Below, piece after piece: positions 1-12,288 of a stretch of DNA of 64,000 nt. This DNA is from Erythrobasidium yunnanense. Its lineage: Eukaryota > Basidiomycota > Cystobasidiomycetes > Erythrobasidiales > Erythrobasidiaceae. Where the stretch lies: positions 1,078,115 through 1,142,114 of the forward strand of contig BCJC01000007.1 of NCBI GenBank assembly GCA_001600175.1, in the 5' to 3' direction. The notes under the pieces were generated by a model, which worked only from the letters and a program-made list of their open reading frames with translations, did not search any database and was not told the DNA's origin. Positions within the stretch are counted from its first letter, which is position 1. Each line of letters opens with the position of its first letter. The translations under genes and the position numbers were made by a program.

Positions 1-1037
1 GGGGAGGCAAGCGAGAAGATCTATGGATCACCGAGTAAGAGCCAGCGCATAGTGCGACCCACCTGGTCAAGCTAAACGCCTTTCGCCAATCCACCAGGAA
101 GATCCTCAAGGGCATGCCTGACATCGAAGGCACGCTCAAGAGCCAGTTGAAAGACGTTCGTTGCCACGTCTCCTCGAAGCTTGCCTATCAGACCTAGGAA
201 TCTGGAGCTGATCCTGCCCCATACCCCTGCCCTTCCCTTCCATTCTTCAGCTCGGCATCTCGCATGTAGATCTGTATCTTCTTCACGCACCAGAGAAGCT
301 CTTCCCCAAAGGCTTACCCTCGCAAGAAGAGGCCTGGCAACAGCTCGAGAAGCTGCAAGCTTCGGGTCTTGCTAAAAGTATCGGAGTTTCAAACCACCGT
401 GTCGAAGACCTCGAAAGAGTGCTCAAGATCGCGAAAGTCAAGCCTGCAGTGAATCAGGTATGTTGTGGATCTGCCAAAACCGCTTTCGCCAGTACCTCCC
501 TTATATTGATGATTATCTAATTCTGTTCCAGATCGAGTTGCACCCGTATATCTACAAAGAAGCCAAGAAGATCGTCGACCTGTGTCACTCCAATGATATC
601 AAAATTGAGGCCTACTCGCCCACTGCATCCGCCGTACATTTCGAAGGTGAGTTTCCAACCTACTGCTGTTCTGCCACAAAAGTCCTTAAGCTGACTTTTG
701 TTGAACCACATTCAGGCGGTCCTGTCGATGACGTAGTGAACGGCATTGCATCCAAGCTGAACCTGACTGAGGGACAAGTCTTGCTCAAATGGGCCCAGCA
801 GAAGGGTGACATCGTGGTCACGACGTCTTCGAAGGTCGGTATTGATGATAAGATCTCCAGGTCACCCCGTACATAGTACTGACGCCATGCCCTTGTTCTG
901 CATAGGAATCGCGTATGAGAGAGCAGCTCGCCATCAGCTCATCGCCAGCACTGTCAGACGAGGACGTCTCAGCTATCGAAGAAGCTGGTCTGAAAGGGGA
1001 AACCCAGCGAAAGTATATGACTAACGTGTTTGAGTAG
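1..1037 (+). CDS. Aldo-keto reductase, 5' truncated by window edge
   Basis: This is the C-terminal two thirds or more of an NADPH-dependent aldo-keto reductase of the Gcy1/Ypr1 type, a cytosolic TIM barrel that reduces aldehydes and ketones. Diagnostic blocks are DLYLLHAPEKL, the signature GLAKSIGVSNHRVEDL, NQIELHPY, and KIEAYSP. The C-terminal nucleotide-binding stretch is VVTTSSK followed by ESRMREQL. Exons I can place are ..155, 251-457, 532-646, 716-834 and 906-1037. The introns are 69-95 nt where both ends are clear, and the protein ends KYMTNVFE. The first about 75 bases encode KREDLWIT plus a boundary I could not resolve. The catalytic Tyr/Asp part lies outside the window. Family certain, substrate unknown. 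Confidence 0.9.
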
Positions 1038-1238
1038 CTGCGAATCCAAAGGAAAGGCACTTCAGCCGAAACACTGCGAAGCATGTTCAGTAGTATACAT
1101 TGGCGTCTATAGCTACATAGTGATAATTAAGAGAATTCCAGGACTGCTTGCCTCCCACTTCCAGGTACACCCTAATCCCTTTCCCCACTCGACCTGAGTG
1201 ACCCATATTATGTTTGTCGCGGAAGCCCTACAGAAGAA

Positions 1239-2316
1239 TTACCGCTGCAACCGTCTGCGTTGACTGTTCTGCCTGAGATTTTCATCTATCATACCCATAC
1301 CTTTTACGAAGCCCTGCCTATTCAGAGAACCTGTCTTTTGCGGATCGCATTGCAACCTAGGTCAGTATCAAACGACTTAGCATAACTCAAAATGGACAGT
1401 GAAACATCGCGGCTCACCATATCCTTGCCAGAATGTTGTTGTTCAGCTTGCTCTTCGTCCATATCTCCCGAATGTAGACGCCTTCTATCCTTGCTTCTTC
1501 AATCAGGGATGCAGGTCTTACAGCTTGCACAAGACGCTCCCACAGGTGTAGATATCGCTTAGGCACGGCCACTACGTTGCCCTGACTAGCTGACATCGGT
1601 CGCGGAGCTAGCATTGGCTGTTCTTTGTATGCTAGAGGATGCGACTCGGTCGCACTCCCATTGCGCTTAGGAGGTGCTGCTGCTGGAGGCAATGTTGCGC
1701 TTCTGCTAACAATGCTACTTGGACTAGCAGGCCGCACCTCTGGAGGGAGCATTCGCCTGTTGACGGGGGCAGCTGGAGATGCGCGAGGCGATACTACTCC
1801 TGATGTGACTGCTGGTGGTGTAGACGACGATGCGCGAGGCCTGGGTGGCAGATCGGGAACGGAAGTTGTAGTTGCGGTCGACGAAGTTGAGATTAGGGTA
1901 CTCGACCTCGAAGGCGGCTTGGGAAAAGAAGATGGAGAAGCGGAGGGGAGAGACGAGGCAGAAGCGGTAACAAGGGCAGGTGGTGAGGAAAGGGACACTG
2001 ACTGAGCCGGTGATCTTGTCACTGTCGGCTTTGGCGGAGGCGGTCTAGCGATGCCAGTGGGCACACTAGCATTGTTACTCGCAGTTGTAGCATTGCTTGT
2101 GGATGGTACGGCATCGGATTGTGACAGAACAGAGCTTCCTGAGCCAGCTTTCCTCGGCGGAAGTACAGGTTTCGCAGGGAGTTTTGGAGGATCAGATGCC
2201 TTTCTCTGCGGCTGTTCTTGCTGTGGTTTCGCTACTGCAGGCCCTGATATTCCTTCGAAAACTGCTATGCGCGATCTGATGTTCGCGGGCGCTTCATCCT
2301 GATCTTCGCTGGCCAT
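1239..2316 (-). CDS. EH-domain protein, Irs4/Tax4-like
   Basis: Protein of about 340 residues with a long Pro/Ser/Thr-rich disordered N-terminal part starting MASEDQDEAPANIRSR, and a single C-terminal EH domain. Exon 1 (1418-2316) ends inside the domain at SKLNNNILARIW. A 61-nt intron (1357-1417) follows. Exon 2 (1239-1356) supplies the EF-hand loop LQCDPQKTGSLNRQGF and a basic tail. A C-terminal EH domain after a disordered region is the layout of yeast Irs4/Tax4, which bind NPF motifs and help control phosphoinositide phosphatase Inp51. That role is inferred from layout. It is divergent with CDC42 across a 329-nt promoter region. Stopping at 1414 would cut the EH domain in half, so the spliced form is preferred. 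Confidence 0.82.
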
Positions 2317-2645
2317 TAGAGCAGTCTTAGACGAGGCTTAAGGCCGTGTAAAGAGAGGTTCAGAGCTTGTGTTAATGCAGTGTAAAGGACCTTTGAATTC
2401 TTGTTAGACTTCTGTCAAGCCATGCTCCATCCTGGCCTGTTTGAATCTCGCCAAATCATTCCCGAAAAACAGCGAGGAAACTGGGCACAAAACATACACA
2501 AGATCTGGGCATTACGACGGCACATACGCACGACGAGCATATCCTATTTGTCTCGACATTTGCCAGCTCGAACTCCCTCTCTTTGGAACGGACCGAATTG
2601 ACCCATCCCAGGCCATTCTAGCCCTGTCGCGCGCTCATCGCTGCA
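2317..2645. promoter_or_regulatory. Divergent promoter region, EH protein / CDC42
   Basis: This 329-nt gap holds the start regions of two genes read away from each other. No convincing open frame, tRNA or repeat is visible. The stretch before CDC42 is C/T-rich on the plus strand, as is common before fungal start codons. Confidence 0.5.
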
Positions 2646-3533
2646 ATGCAGACCATCAAATGCGTCGTCGTAGGTGACGGTGCTGTAGGAAAGGTGTGTC
2701 TCGCTTGTCCTGCCTCTTATCGTTCTCAAAACCGAAACAAAACGACCGCGCTGGCTGGCTCGCTCTGGCCATCCGCCAGTCCTCATGCCATGCGACTTCA
2801 TGCCAGAGGACATATACTGATTCTGATATTATCATTGTGTCTTCTCTGACTATCGCAGACCTGTCTTCTCATCTCGTGAGTCCACCTTCCGTCTGCGATG
2901 GCTCTGAAAACCATCCCTTTCGCGACGTTTTGGAATGCTGACCGTCTTCGCATGAATGTCTCTACAGATACACGACCAACAAGTTCCCGTCAGAATACGT
3001 TCCCACGGTCTTCGACAACTATGCAGTCACAGTCATGATTGGCGATGACCCGTATACGCTCGGCCTCTTCGATACTGCTGGTCAGGAGGATTACGACAGG
3101 CTGCGTCCTCTGTCATACCCGCAAACGGATGTCTTCCTCGTATGCTTCAGCGTTACATCGCCCGCATCTTTCGAGAACGTAAAGGAGAAGTGGTTCCCAG
3201 AGGTCAGTCATATTGCGACGTGTTCTGCAAAGTCACGTCTGAAGTTCAGTTCACCAGGTCCACCACCACTGCCCAGGGGTGCCATGCTTGATTGTCGGTA
3301 CCCAAGTAGATCTCCGAAACGACCCATCGACCATTGAGAGGCTAGGACGGCAAAAGCAGCGTCCAGTAGAGACGGACGCGGGCGAGAGATTAGCTAGGGA
3401 GTTGGGAGCAGTCAAATACGTAGAGTGCTCGGCTTTGACTCAGAGAGGCCTCAAGAACGTCTTCGACGAAGCTATCGTAGCGGCCCTGGAGCCGCCTGTC
3501 ACGAAGAAGAAGAGCAAGTGCAATATCCTCTAA
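2646..3533 (+). CDS. CDC42: Rho-family GTPase Cdc42
   Basis: Master polarity GTPase that cycles at the plasma membrane and controls actin and septins. Exons are 2646-2693, 2859-2875 (only 17 nt), 2968-3202 and 3258-3533. The spliced product is about 191 residues, the usual length. Visible motifs are the P-loop [17 protein letters not shown], switch [10 protein letters not shown], switch [21 protein letters not shown], the Rho-type [17 protein letters not shown], and the base-binding SAL. The C-terminus is KKKSKCNIL, a polybasic stretch plus a CaaX box ending in Leu for geranylgeranylation. [19 protein letters not shown] separates Cdc42 from Rho1. The first intron (165 nt) is long for this region. 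Confidence 0.97.
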
Positions 3534-4265
3534 GTACAGCATCGCGAATGGGATGGATTGGAAGGAGCGGAGACGGATTGCTTTGTTTGGATGTGAGAAA
3601 GGCGAACGAGCGGGGTCGCGAATGGGGGCTCAAAAGCGGCGGAGGCAATGCGAGATGTTGAAGAGGCGGATGTTGCAACCTCGACGAAGGAGCAACCTAT
3701 GCAGGTGCGAAGGGGACCAGAATGCAAGGTCATTGTGGCTTTCGTCTGGCAAGCTGCCTTGGATGCGGTATCTCTGAGGTCCGCCCATGGTTTCTACTCT
3801 TCGCTTTAAGCTTCCTGCTTGTCTCTCTCTCTCGACTCCCCTTTGATCTTCCTCACCCAGCACTCCCGATCTTCAACTCTGACCTAATCGCCAAATCGTC
3901 TCTTCCTCCAATATCAGTTCCATCCTTCCTTTTCCTCTTCTTGCGTTCCTTAGCTATATACATCTATACAAATCTGTCTCGTAGTTTCTTTCTATCTTCT
4001 CCATCTACTTCTTAAGGTTGTGCCATGTTCTGTATGTCTCCTGTCTGCTACATCTCTTGCAATCTTGTTCATGCATCCATACCCGCACAAGCTTCCCACA
4101 CTAGGCTCAATCGTGCTCGTAATTTGCAGGATGTCTCGAAGTTGACGACGACCATTCGCAGAGACTGTAAAGTCCCGGCACGGTCTAGGTGAAGCGGCTC
4201 TGCTCTCTAATGTAGGTATGCGCGGTACAAAATCACAACAATCGTTCAGCTCTATACTGCGATAT
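3534..4265. other. Convergent intergenic region with a long C/T-rich tract
   Basis: Lies between the 3' ends of CDC42 and LRO1. About 3795-4015 is strongly pyrimidine-rich on the plus strand, which is typical of fungal promoters or leaders rather than of a convergent 3' gap. A 55-codon frame starts at 4025 just after the tract and ends at 4192. It has no recognisable features, so I do not call it a gene. Confidence 0.4.
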
Positions 4266-7053
4266 CTAAGCGTCCCATTTGATCTTCTTCGCGTATTCTC
4301 TGATGTTGGAGTGTATCGTTTCGTTGACAAGGTGCCTACGCATTCCAATGATGTCAGTATGTTCCTCTATCTGCTCAGAAAGACGAATGCTCACCCCTGC
4401 CCAGCCGCTACCTGTAAGACGGCTTCGTTTACTACCGTACTGCCCAGAATATCTATATGATCTGCAGTCGTTGGACCTCCTCTTGGGTCGAATGCTAAAG
4501 GTTCATGCTTGAGTTCGTGAGTAACGATTGGTATCTTTGCTGGGTTGTACAGCTCCCGATTCCAGCCTTCGACACACATCGTCCCTGAGGAGAGCAGCGA
4601 CACTGTGCCGTCTCCTTCGCCATTCACAACGCCGGCTCTTACGGAAGGGCTGATGTTGTCGAGATTGACACCATTGTCTATCCATGACATGCGAGACGGG
4701 ACCTGCCCGTTTTCGCGCTGGTCTTGCGTTGCACCGTCATGGGAAACCTGGCTACTCTGCGAGTAGAAGTAGCCGCGTTCGGTAGTCTTGCCCCAGCCGT
4801 ACACTATCAACGGAAGCAGCTTGAGCATCATCTCCGTATCTATCTGCATAGCTCGTTAACGTACAGCAATAGATCTTCATGCTTGGTGCAAGCGGCAGTT
4901 GTACCTCCAGTGGATTACTCCACTTGGTATGATCTTGATTGTTTATCTCAAGCTGCCTTTTGCTACGCTCGAAGCCAAGCGAGAAATTGGTGGACACCAT
5001 GTCATGCCAGTCTGTCGATGTATGCTCTTTGAGGTATCGTATGGACTCGCTCAGGGTTAAATTCGGCTGAACGGTCTTTGCGTTGATCTCAGTTGCATCT
5101 GGTGCTTTGAACATGACTGCAGTAGAACAAGCAAGTTAACGATCTGCGCATTTGCGACTAAGGCCAAGGTTGACATACACATATGCTTTGTCGAGAGAGT
5201 CGCGTTCTCAGCATCATCAGGAGCTCCATTTTCGTCGCCTGTCCAGAGGTATTCAGTCCATAACGCACATGTGCGTCTGCTATTAAATACTTACCCCAGA
5301 TAGCATCTCCCCCTTTCAGCAGCATCGATGCTGCGCCAGCCCATGTCCTAAAGAGCTTTGCCCTTTCCTGCCTTGAGAAAAGCTTTTCCAGCAGGAAGAC
5401 GCCAGCTGGATTAAGATCAACAGTATCTCGCATCTGCCAATATCTTCTGTCAGTCACCAGTCCGGACATGCTATTTTTTACGTACCTCTCCACTCAAGAA
5501 GGCTGCCATCGCTTTCGGAACGCCCAGGAGACAGCCGCCGATGTTTACCCACGCTGCTATGTGCTTCTCTACCCAGTCTGGACCACCATCACCGAAGTTC
5601 TTCGCTTCCACCCACCTTCGAGAAGAAGCACGTCAGTGTCGGCGCGGCAATCGGGCCATTGTCTATACTTACTTGAGGAACCAAAGCGTGACAGTCCCGC
5701 CCATCGAGTGGGACGTGAGGACCGTCTTCTTTCCGTTAACATTGTAATTGTGTTCTATCTGAGCTTTCAGGCGGGAGAAGTAGGCATCTCTAATTTGCAG
5801 GTTTATATAGGAGAGTCGCCAGTCGTAAGCTTGCAGCGTTACTGAAATAGGCAGTCCAATCAGAAAGACCCCCACAGTACCATATGGGGATACTAGGCAG
5901 CGGTAATGGCTCACAATCGTTATAGTCGTAGTCTATCGCAGCAAGATTCTCGATAATCTTGCTCCATATCCAATACCCAGTTACGAAGTAGCTGGCGGCA
6001 TCGAGACCCTGTGCCGCTCGTACCTTAATGCCGCTGTCGGTGGGATCTAGACCAGTCTTGCTGTCCAATGCGATTGCCTTTAGCCACTGCTGCTTGCGCG
6101 TAACGATAGCTTGGACCTGCAGCATCCGTTGTGATGACTCAGTCAGCGCGCTTCTCGTTGGAGTGAGTCTCCTACCATGCTCGCACCACCCCAGACACGC
6201 TTGCGGAAGAATTGGGCTGTTTCCTCATCAGTACCCCAAGACTCAAGTCCCTAATCGCGATGGCTTAGCTACGAGTCGATTTATCTGACAATATCCGATA
6301 GTACGTACGCTTGATATAACTCCTGGGATGAGAACGACAGCATGCTTCTTTCGCAGTCCAGCTCTTTTGGCCTCGCGACCGACCTAGGATAGACATTTAT
6401 CAGGTCAAGCAGCATATAGTATGTGGTATCTGTGTACCTTGAAGTCTCTATTCTCCAGCCATGTCCTTGCAGTCGGAGATATCAGGTCGCTCATATTGAG
6501 CATATTCGCTATACTGTCCCATCCACCTCCGAAGCTGGCTGAAGGGAAGCCGAACTCCATGCCTCCCAGTGTACTTTCAAGCTCTTTGAATACGGATCCA
6601 TGATACTGTGCCGTACTGACAAAGACGAGGTAGGACAGCAGAATACCAAGAAGACCTCCTCCGACGAAGAAAAGCCGCCTCTTCTGTTGTATAGGTATCG
6701 GAGGTGGTTTGCCTTGCTTCAGACCCTTGAGAAAAGCCTCTGTCAAGGAGATCTCGTCATACGGAGTTCCTGGCTTTTCGGTCCAAGTGACAAAGACAGA
6801 GGAAAACAAGGCAAAGCTCGAAGTCAGATACTTTCTCAGGTTGTCCCAGATGGATTCAGCGCACAGCAGCTATACGAATGCCGCTTTTGTCGGGCTTGAG
6901 TTTGACGACGATAGCATCTTCTGAGGATGATGGGTCATCGTGATCTTCCGTAGGTTCTGGCAGCTTTGTCGGCGCGTTCTTCCTGCGTTTTGCTGTTTTC
7001 GTAGGGCTGGCATCGCGAGCGCTGCTCTTGCCCTTGTCAGTCGCAGCGCTCAT
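4266..7053 (-). CDS. LRO1: Phospholipid:diacylglycerol acyltransferase Lro1/PDAT
   Basis: Moves an acyl chain from the sn-2 position of a phospholipid to diacylglycerol, making triacylglycerol at the ER. The N-terminus (MSAATDKGKSSARD) is cytosolic and basic. It is followed by one transmembrane segment, LFFVGGGLLGILLSYLVFVS. The LCAT-like lumenal domain has IPGVISSGLESWG with the WG-containing lid region, AYDWRLSYINLQ, the nucleophile elbow TSHSMGG, and YFLKWVEAK. The C-terminal part has FDPRGGPTTADHIDILG, which contains the acid and His region. Several 50-100 nt introns interrupt it. The last one rejoins VAAGQG to HLVNETIHSNI and the protein ends KIKWDA. The first junction (SGI-RTPYDEIS) is my best choice rather than certain. 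Confidence 0.93.
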
Positions 7054-7417
7054 CCAGCTTCAGGTGTCACACGTGGAGTAAGGCAAAGCTTCGAAAAGTA
7101 GTTCCATAAAGCTCAGTCTTCTATGGTAGCTTACACTCATGAGCTGTATTTCATAACTGATGCAGCAGAGTTGTAACGAATAACGAGCCTGAATGCTCAA
7201 AATAGATACAGGACAAGACTAGTTTAGTTGAGGACTTCTGTATGTTTGCTGACATAGTGTACATCTGGTACAGAGGCCTTCGTGATATTTTCGCTGCGTA
7301 ATTTACTTGAGCGTCCATTCGCCATTCGCCGTTCATTTTGGTGTTTTGTCATGACGATGCTCGCTCGGGAGGCTCTTGGCCGACCGAGATTGCACCTTCT
7401 TGTATTTCTTGAATTGT
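7054..7417. other. Intergenic, LRO1 promoter and PUF gene 3' end
   Basis: Both flanking genes read leftward, so this holds the LRO1 promoter and the terminator region of the Puf gene. No gene, repeat or RNA structure was recognised. Confidence 0.4.
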
Positions 7418-10400
7418 CTATAGCGGACGAGACTGCGGTGCTGACTCTGGGTGATGTCCGTACGGGAGAGGAGAAGGGTTCATGCGTTGGAGAGCACCTG
7501 GAGGAGGATAGCCCGGATAGCCAGCATACGGCGGATATCCTGAGAATCCAGACACTACACGTATCATTAGATTTTGCTCCGCGATCAGCTAAGTAGTTTT
7601 TCACTCACTCTGCAGAGCGGCTACGTTCTGGAGGTACTGGTCTGTGTACGCTCCATGTTGTGGACCGCCAGCCAGAGAAGGCATCATAGCCGGCGAGCGC
7701 ATATTGTAATGTCGATCCTCCATCGATTGTGCCGACTTGTCGGGCCCTCCATACGGTAATGTCCTGTAAGGATCGTATGGCGACACGTCTGACACGCCAT
7801 TGACCTGTCCAGGATGTAGAGGAGAGGGCTGACGAGCATACACAGGAGAAGTGCTGTTTCTTCCTTGCTGCATCGGTCCAGGCGAGAGCGGAGACCCGAA
7901 GGCCGGGAAGGAGAAGGGAGAACCGTTGCTCATACCACGTCCAGGACCACCGGGGTACTGACCGTGATGTGGAGAAGGCCTTTGATGCTTGCCAGAGGGA
8001 GGCGTTTGAGGTCCGCTGCTTGTGAATGCAGGCGGAGGGAGGCCAACTTCATTGCAAAGCTTCGCATAGGCCGGAGAATGGTGCGATGGATTCTTCTGCA
8101 GTATTGCTCTCACTCTTTGCGCACCGATATCTCGGGTAACGGGATCCACATGCGGACTGCTCAGCAGTTTGAATATCTGCAGAGGCATGGTCGTCAGAGA
8201 AAGCGTACTATATGGAGAGATTAAGGTTACGCACGAAAGATGACCCATGGACCTGCTCAGACAGGATGTCTTCCAGGATCTGCGTTTCGTTGCTCTTCAA
8301 TATAGCATCGACCAGTAGTTGCGAAGATGCCGGATCTGCGCGCTGATTGATGACCTTGAGGATGGTGACGGAAGCAACTTTGTGAGGACATAGTTGGGCA
8401 AGATGAGGCGACAAGCGAGTCGCAAGCAAGCGATATCGGCCTGGCAGATTGGAGGTGTCGAGTAGCCAGGTTAGCAGCAATGCACCGTTGGCATTGGTAG
8501 CGAGCAGGACGGAATTTAGCAAGATGGACACTGCGACTCGCTTTTGCTGAAGAAGGGTGGTATTCGGGTTCTCCAAGCATGTTCGGACACTTCGAGCACC
8601 GAAGCGTCCTGACCCAATTTCCCTGAACTAGCCTCAGCCCAGCTCTGGACTGCAACATGGGTTGGAGCTTACCAGCATCGATCTACCATGGCATCGAAGA
8701 GGAAATTCGAAATGGGAGCGTAGAATCGCAAGCATAATTGCGCGGCATAGTTGCCGAACTGGTCAAGAAGTAATGGCGGGACGTAAGCTCGTATGCTTCC
8801 ACAGACGAGTGCGATCTCTGAAGGTGTAGAAACGGTCTCGCTGGAAGGTAAAGTCAGCCTGGCAAAAAATGCGAAGAATGAGGTGAGCTTGCATTATTCT
8901 GCGAAAGGTCTCGTCAGCCTCAAAACCATACCTTGACTTGAAGGACTTACTTTTGAGCCGCCCAGGTGCCGTTCTTGTGACAAGCGACCGAAGCCAGATA
9001 AGGCGCAATGCGTTCAAGCATGGCCAGCTGTTAAGGATGATCAGCCTTCGGCATAGGCGTGCATATTTGGGCTTACTCGAAGTGGAGTGCTACCTCGCTC
9101 AAAGAGCTTTTGCACCACTACGTTTCCGATATAATCACTTGCCAGAGGGACAATGTCCTCTAGCAGCTCGCTGGTCAGCGCATCTACCTCCGCTTGCGAG
9201 ACATGCGGAGGCGGTGTTTCCAGCCGTTTCCTGATGTCTCTCAAGCGAGGCGCATCTAAGCTACGGGCCCGATGATGACCATACTCGTCCATTGGAGGAG
9301 GTACAGCAGTGTAATACATCAACGGTGGACGCGGTTCTGAGGGATAGTCACTCAATATTACTCTAGTCCGTTGTCAAATATACTTACCAACGACTTCCGG
9401 CACCAACGCATCAGGATCAGCGGGATCGCCGCTGAGTTCCCGTATGAGTACTTGCTGTTCGCTAACACTGGGTGCTGGGGCACCCGGACTAGGAGAAGGA
9501 GCCAATTCGCTCGCGACCGCACCCGGCGAAAGACCGACAGCAGGCTGTAAAGACTGCGTAAGAGCCCCTGCTGAGTGAGGACCTGTCCCCGATAGGCCAT
9601 TTGCAGCCAGAGTAAGCGCCATGGGCGAGCGATAATTCTCAAGATGGCCAGTACTGATTTGCTCCTCGACAGGAATCGCAGTGGCTCCTCCTAATCTCTT
9701 CAGAGCAGCATAAGCTGATGCCGGATTGACAGGGCTTGTTTCTGGTGCCTCCAGTTCAGGAGCTTTGTTGGGCACTTTTGCGAATCCGATCTTCACTGGT
9801 CCCACATCATTGCCCAGTATCTCCTTGCCATTCAATGCTTTACGTGCTCGAACTGCATCGTCCAGGTGCTCGAAGTTACAGAATCCGCATTGCTTGTGCA
9901 CCAAGACGCGTGCGGACTCGATTGCACCGTAAGGAGCAAAGACTTTGAGCAGATCGGTATGAGATGTCGTCGGAGGTATCGCTCCGATCCAGAGAGCCCG
10001 AGTGGGAGACGTCTGAAGGTGGACTTCAGAATTGAATGTAGCTTGAAAATTGCTTGAAGGGGTGAATGGTGCCGCTGCCGCTGGTCCTGTCCGGTTTTGA
10101 AGGCTCATGGCGGGCGTCGGCGGTGCCGAATCAGCTTTCGCATATCCTATCCTGATTGTGACTGAAGCGCCAGCTTCGGTTGTTATCTGACCGCCTAAGC
10201 TGTTGAGGATGTCTTCCTTTGCATGGACAGCATCGTATACCGAATAAAAGCTAGCAAGAGCGATGTATATGTCAGCATCAGCGTGATTTCAGCTGGGGGG
10301 CGTTGAGGGCTCACTTGACGAAGGCACAATCCTTCTCGTAGAGCATCCGCACAGTTTCGATAGTGCCATAGTTGGCGAAAGTAGCATATAAGTCTTGCGA

Positions 10401-12288
10401 CGTGACATGATGATCTATATTGCCTATCCAGAGACTTCTCGAAGCTGGAGCCGGCGGCGGTGTTCCTACTGTCTGTCGGATCTCGTTATGCTGCGCGGCC
10501 TGTCCATCGTGCTGTGAAGCGTGGGCAGGATCGTGACTGAGAGGGGCAGCGTCTGCCCAAGGATCGCTTGCCTCTGCTTGATGGCCATTGTATTCGTGCT
10601 AAAAGATATAGCCTATCAGTCTGCCGCATTTATATTCAAGCGAAGAGAAGAAATGTTTACTTCATCGTCAGCTTCTGCCATCCCCGTCGAGTCTGGGTAC
10701 CCATCTTTTGAGCCTTCGTAGAGAGGCGTTCTCATCAAGCTTGAGGGAGGCCCAAAGCCAGCTGTTGTACCAGCCCGTTTCCTGATCTGCTGCTCCTGCA
10801 GCAAGGCCTCGTTTAAAATACCAATCGTACTTGCACGCGGCCGGTTTGCGCTCAGCAGCGTGTTGTTCGGACCGCCTGTCCTGAATGCGGACGAAGCGCC
10901 TGGCGCTTCATACAGGCTCGTGGACTGATTGATATTCTCCTCAAGAACAAGATCTGCTAGAGTACGAGTAGGTGTGCCCAGAAAGGCGTCTGATGTCGGT
11001 ACATCTGCCTCAGGCGGTATATAAGCGTTTCCACTGCCATTCGAGACTGTAAGATGGCGGAAAGGTGAAGCTTTGCGAAGCTGTGGATCTGGAGTGACAG
11101 CAGTGTTCGCTCGCAACCGCGCAGCCGCATTGGCCGGCGAGACGCTCAAAGAAGCTGCAGTGGTGTAAGGTGATTCAGGGGCAGAGTTATTGGACGGCAT
11201 GGCGCCTGAGGAATGATCTTCGAATGTCTGACGAAGGTTGAGGATGGATGGGTGCGTTGACGACGGCACTGAAAGCGATCCTGAAGGTCTGCGACCGGGC
11301 GCCAAAAGACCATTTCCAGAACTAACGTTCGCCGAGAGCGAATTCAAGGGTAGATTGGGAGATGATGACTGCGTGGGCAACATGCTATCGTCTATGTTGA
11401 GGAAATCGATGATACCGCCAATAGATGCTTTCGCTTGTTCCTCTTCCGCAGCTGAAGTGGGTGTAGGTGATTTCGCAGAAGCTTCTTCAGGAATGATGAT
11501 GCTGGACGGAGGCATACCCAGAGGAGTAGACAGTCCGCTTGCCGACCGCGGCGTCCAAGACCCAGGTGGGCCAAACACGCCAGGCGTAAATGCGTTACCA
11601 AGGCCTGGTGGAGGTAGGGTGAGAGAACCGCTGCGTAGCCTTGCCGACGCAACGGGATCAGGCGATATAGGTTGCGATGCGCGTAGTAGAGATGTCCTCA
11701 GCTCGCTATTGACGGCAGGTGGTAAAGCGCTAGAGCCGGGAGCATGCTCGAAGTGCGCTGGGTCTGCGGTTGAAGATGGTGCATTGACGGATAGAGATGA
11801 TGGTGTCAATACACCTCTGGCCAGACTGCTGCTTGTTCCGGTAGCTGATGACGATGGGGTGTTTAAAGGCAGTCCAGACAGGCGCCTGCGCAGATTGTCT
11901 GGTCTTGCATGCAGTCCCGGTCCTCCAGGTGACAGTAGACCATCTGTAGACAGTGATGTAGCGTCGCTGTTGGCCATGTGAAATGTCGAAGGCATTGTTC
12001 CAGCTCGAGGCCGCCGGACCGCAGCTCCATCGCTTGCTTTCGCGTCAAAAGGGTTGATCAGGCTGTCTTGGTAGAGTTGTGCGAGGCCACTGGAGCTGCT
12101 GTTCCTGTCAAATGCGACTCAGCCTGCGTTTCCGGGCCTTCACATCGCATCAGCTCGGCTCACCGCGCGCTGCCAGGACCTGCAGCTTCGCCGATGGATC
12201 CATGCTGGTTGTTGCTGATCTCGCTACGTCCAGTTCCGATGCTGCTGCTTCTGCTACTGCTGCTTCCACCGCTCCCGCTGGCAGCCAT
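7418..12288 (-). CDS. RRM and Pumilio-repeat RNA-binding protein, Puf1/Jsn1-like
   Basis: Very large protein of roughly 1300-1400 residues. Exon 1 encodes MAASGSGGSSSSRSSSIG. A first intron joins it to NSSSSGLAQLYQDSLINPF and a long Ser/Pro-rich region. Two RRMs follow, with RNP motifs SLWIGNI / CAFVNF and ALWIGAIPP / CGFCNF. Then come Puf repeats, visible as blocks such as DYIGNVVVQKLFERG, LANQLCPHKVASVTILKVI and YGAQRVRAILQ-type helices. The low-complexity tail has GYPPYAGYPGYPPPG. RRMs before Puf repeats is the layout of yeast Puf1/Puf2, which bind 3' UTRs of membrane-protein mRNAs at the cell cortex. Binding targets here are inference. Several short introns lie in the Puf half. The stop at 7418 is fixed by splicing in a last exon after an intron near 7552-7607. 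Confidence 0.88.

Noticed and set aside
1625-2302. Plus-strand frames opposite the EH-domain gene
   Set aside because: Shadow frames caused by the Ser/Pro-rich coding bias of the minus-strand gene.
11238-11981. 247-codon plus-strand frame
   Set aside because: Antisense shadow of the Puf gene's low-complexity N-terminal region.
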